Positions 31,794-32,175 of a DNA stretch of 32,175 bases are shown piece after piece. Origin of the DNA: Clostridiisalibacter paucivorans DSM 22131 (GTDB taxonomy: Bacteria; Bacillota; Clostridia; Tissierellales; Clostridiisalibacteraceae); assembly GCF_000620125.1 (NCBI RefSeq), contig NZ_JHVL01000041.1:1-32175 (forward strand). Direction: 5' to 3'. Below the pieces are notes generated by a model. That model was not told where the DNA came from and searched no databases. It saw nothing but the letters and a program-made list of their open reading frames with translations. How positions within the stretch are numbered: position 1 is the stretch's first letter; every line of letters starts with the position of its first letter. A program made the position numbers and the translations under genes.

Positions 31794-32175
31794 GGGGCTG
31801 TTTCATAACTGATTAATCAGTTATGAAACACCTCTTTTATTATGTTCAAGTTAACAACTGAAGTACCTAAGTTTCAATAAATTCAAATATATTTTTCTTA
31901 GCCTAATTTTAGGTATAGCAAACAAAACTTAAATATTTTTAAGGTTTATTCTATTTATTATATTTTTTATAATTAAATTGCCTCTTTATATTTCACGAAA
32001 CCCAGTTTATTAGATTTCATTTTATTACTTAATTTTTTTATATTTATGGCAAAACTTAATAATTTCATCTCTGCAACGATTTTTTCCATACTCCTATGTC
32101 TAAATCTTAAATATCTCATTCCTGATTTTATATATGAAAATATTCCTTCAGCTTGAATTGAACGATTAAGTCTTT
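31794..32175 (-). mobile_element. IS1182-type element, 3' end (cut by window edge)
   Basis: The visible 382 bases hold the end of a transposase (31973-32175) and a terminal region with a perfect 30-base palindrome (31800-31829, arms GTTTCATAACTGATT) next to GGGGCTGTTTC, which looks like a terminal inverted repeat. Between 31830 and 31972 there is no gene. The other end lies past the window. Confidence 0.75.
31973..32175 (-). CDS. IS1182-type transposase, C-terminal part (start outside window)
   Basis: The frame enters from the right edge and ends at TAA (31973-31975). The 66 visible residues match the end of DDE transposases of the IS1182 type: RLNRSIQAEGIFSYIKSGMR, then RFRHRSMEKIVAEMKLLSFA, then INIKKLSNK. 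The E in QAEGIF fits the catalytic Glu of the DDE triad. Whether the full copy is intact cannot be seen. Confidence 0.82.
   Translation of the reverse strand, partial: RLNRSIQAEGIFSYIKSGMRYLRFRHRSMEKIVAEMKLLSFAINIKKLSNKMKSNKLGFVKYKEAI

Noticed and set aside
31510-31812. 100-residue open frame on the plus strand across the T-box
   Set aside because: It overlaps the T-box leader and the IS end, has no ribosome binding site and no recognisable domain.

Overview
The window looks like a chromosomal segment of a low-GC, spore-forming, motile, anaerobic Firmicute of class Clostridia. Spore genes (cotJABC, a GerM-type lipoprotein), a flagellar late cluster (flgM-flgN-flgK), rubrerythrin, S-box and T-box leaders and strong AGGAGG ribosome binding sites all point this way. 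The order recD2-comFC-yvyF-flgM-flgN-flgK and the order gerM-rph-rdgB-yfcE are both typical of Firmicutes. The exact genus cannot be read from the sequence; Tissierellales-like Clostridia would fit, but this is inference.

Layout. 1-192 is the 3' end of an IS110-type transposase. 431-6702 (minus) is one long unit: recD2, comFC, the zinc-ribbon flagellar gene yvyF, flgM, flgN and flgK; flgL is not seen after flgK, where the IS110 fragment lies instead. Divergent from recD2 is a ComK-like gene (6842-7435). 7529-8620 (minus) holds a sigma-70-like factor followed by DUF1659 and DUF2922 genes, with a 19-bp perfect inverted repeat covering the sigma gene's ribosome binding site. 8737-10111 is metK under a SAM-I riboswitch. 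10204-13504 is gerM-rph-rdgB-yfcE plus a 54-residue acidic/basic repeat protein. 13583-16414 carries a UPF0316 membrane protein and a cell-wall amidase. 16605-20735 holds an AIR-synthase-like protein, an unknown protein with faint ADP-ribosyltransferase-like features, two small proteins, an ArsA-type ATPase with a small partner, and a CPBP-type membrane protein. 21015-23158 is cstA with an upstream unknown gene. 23285-25717 is a three-gene ABC importer of the sulfonate/nitrate/taurine type. 26020-26988 is rubrerythrin and an ArsR-family regulator. On the plus strand are a duplicated-half membrane protein (DUF1576), an unknown protein, and cotJA-cotJB-cotJC. 30124-31610 (minus) is a lone trpB under a T-box leader with a UGG specifier. 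The window ends inside an IS1182-type element.

The most striking feature not explained by known genes is a family of about ten related, imperfectly palindromic intergenic repeats built from GTAGT/ACTAC units around a GAAATCC-GGATTTC hairpin core. Most copies sit within about 12 bases of a stop codon, and two contain the stop codon. Other unusual signals are a hairpin that would bury the sigma gene's ribosome binding site, a likely AUU start codon in the ArsR-family gene beneath a palindromic operator, a von Willebrand A-like insertion in FlgK, and a ComK-like regulator beside comFC in a clostridial genome.
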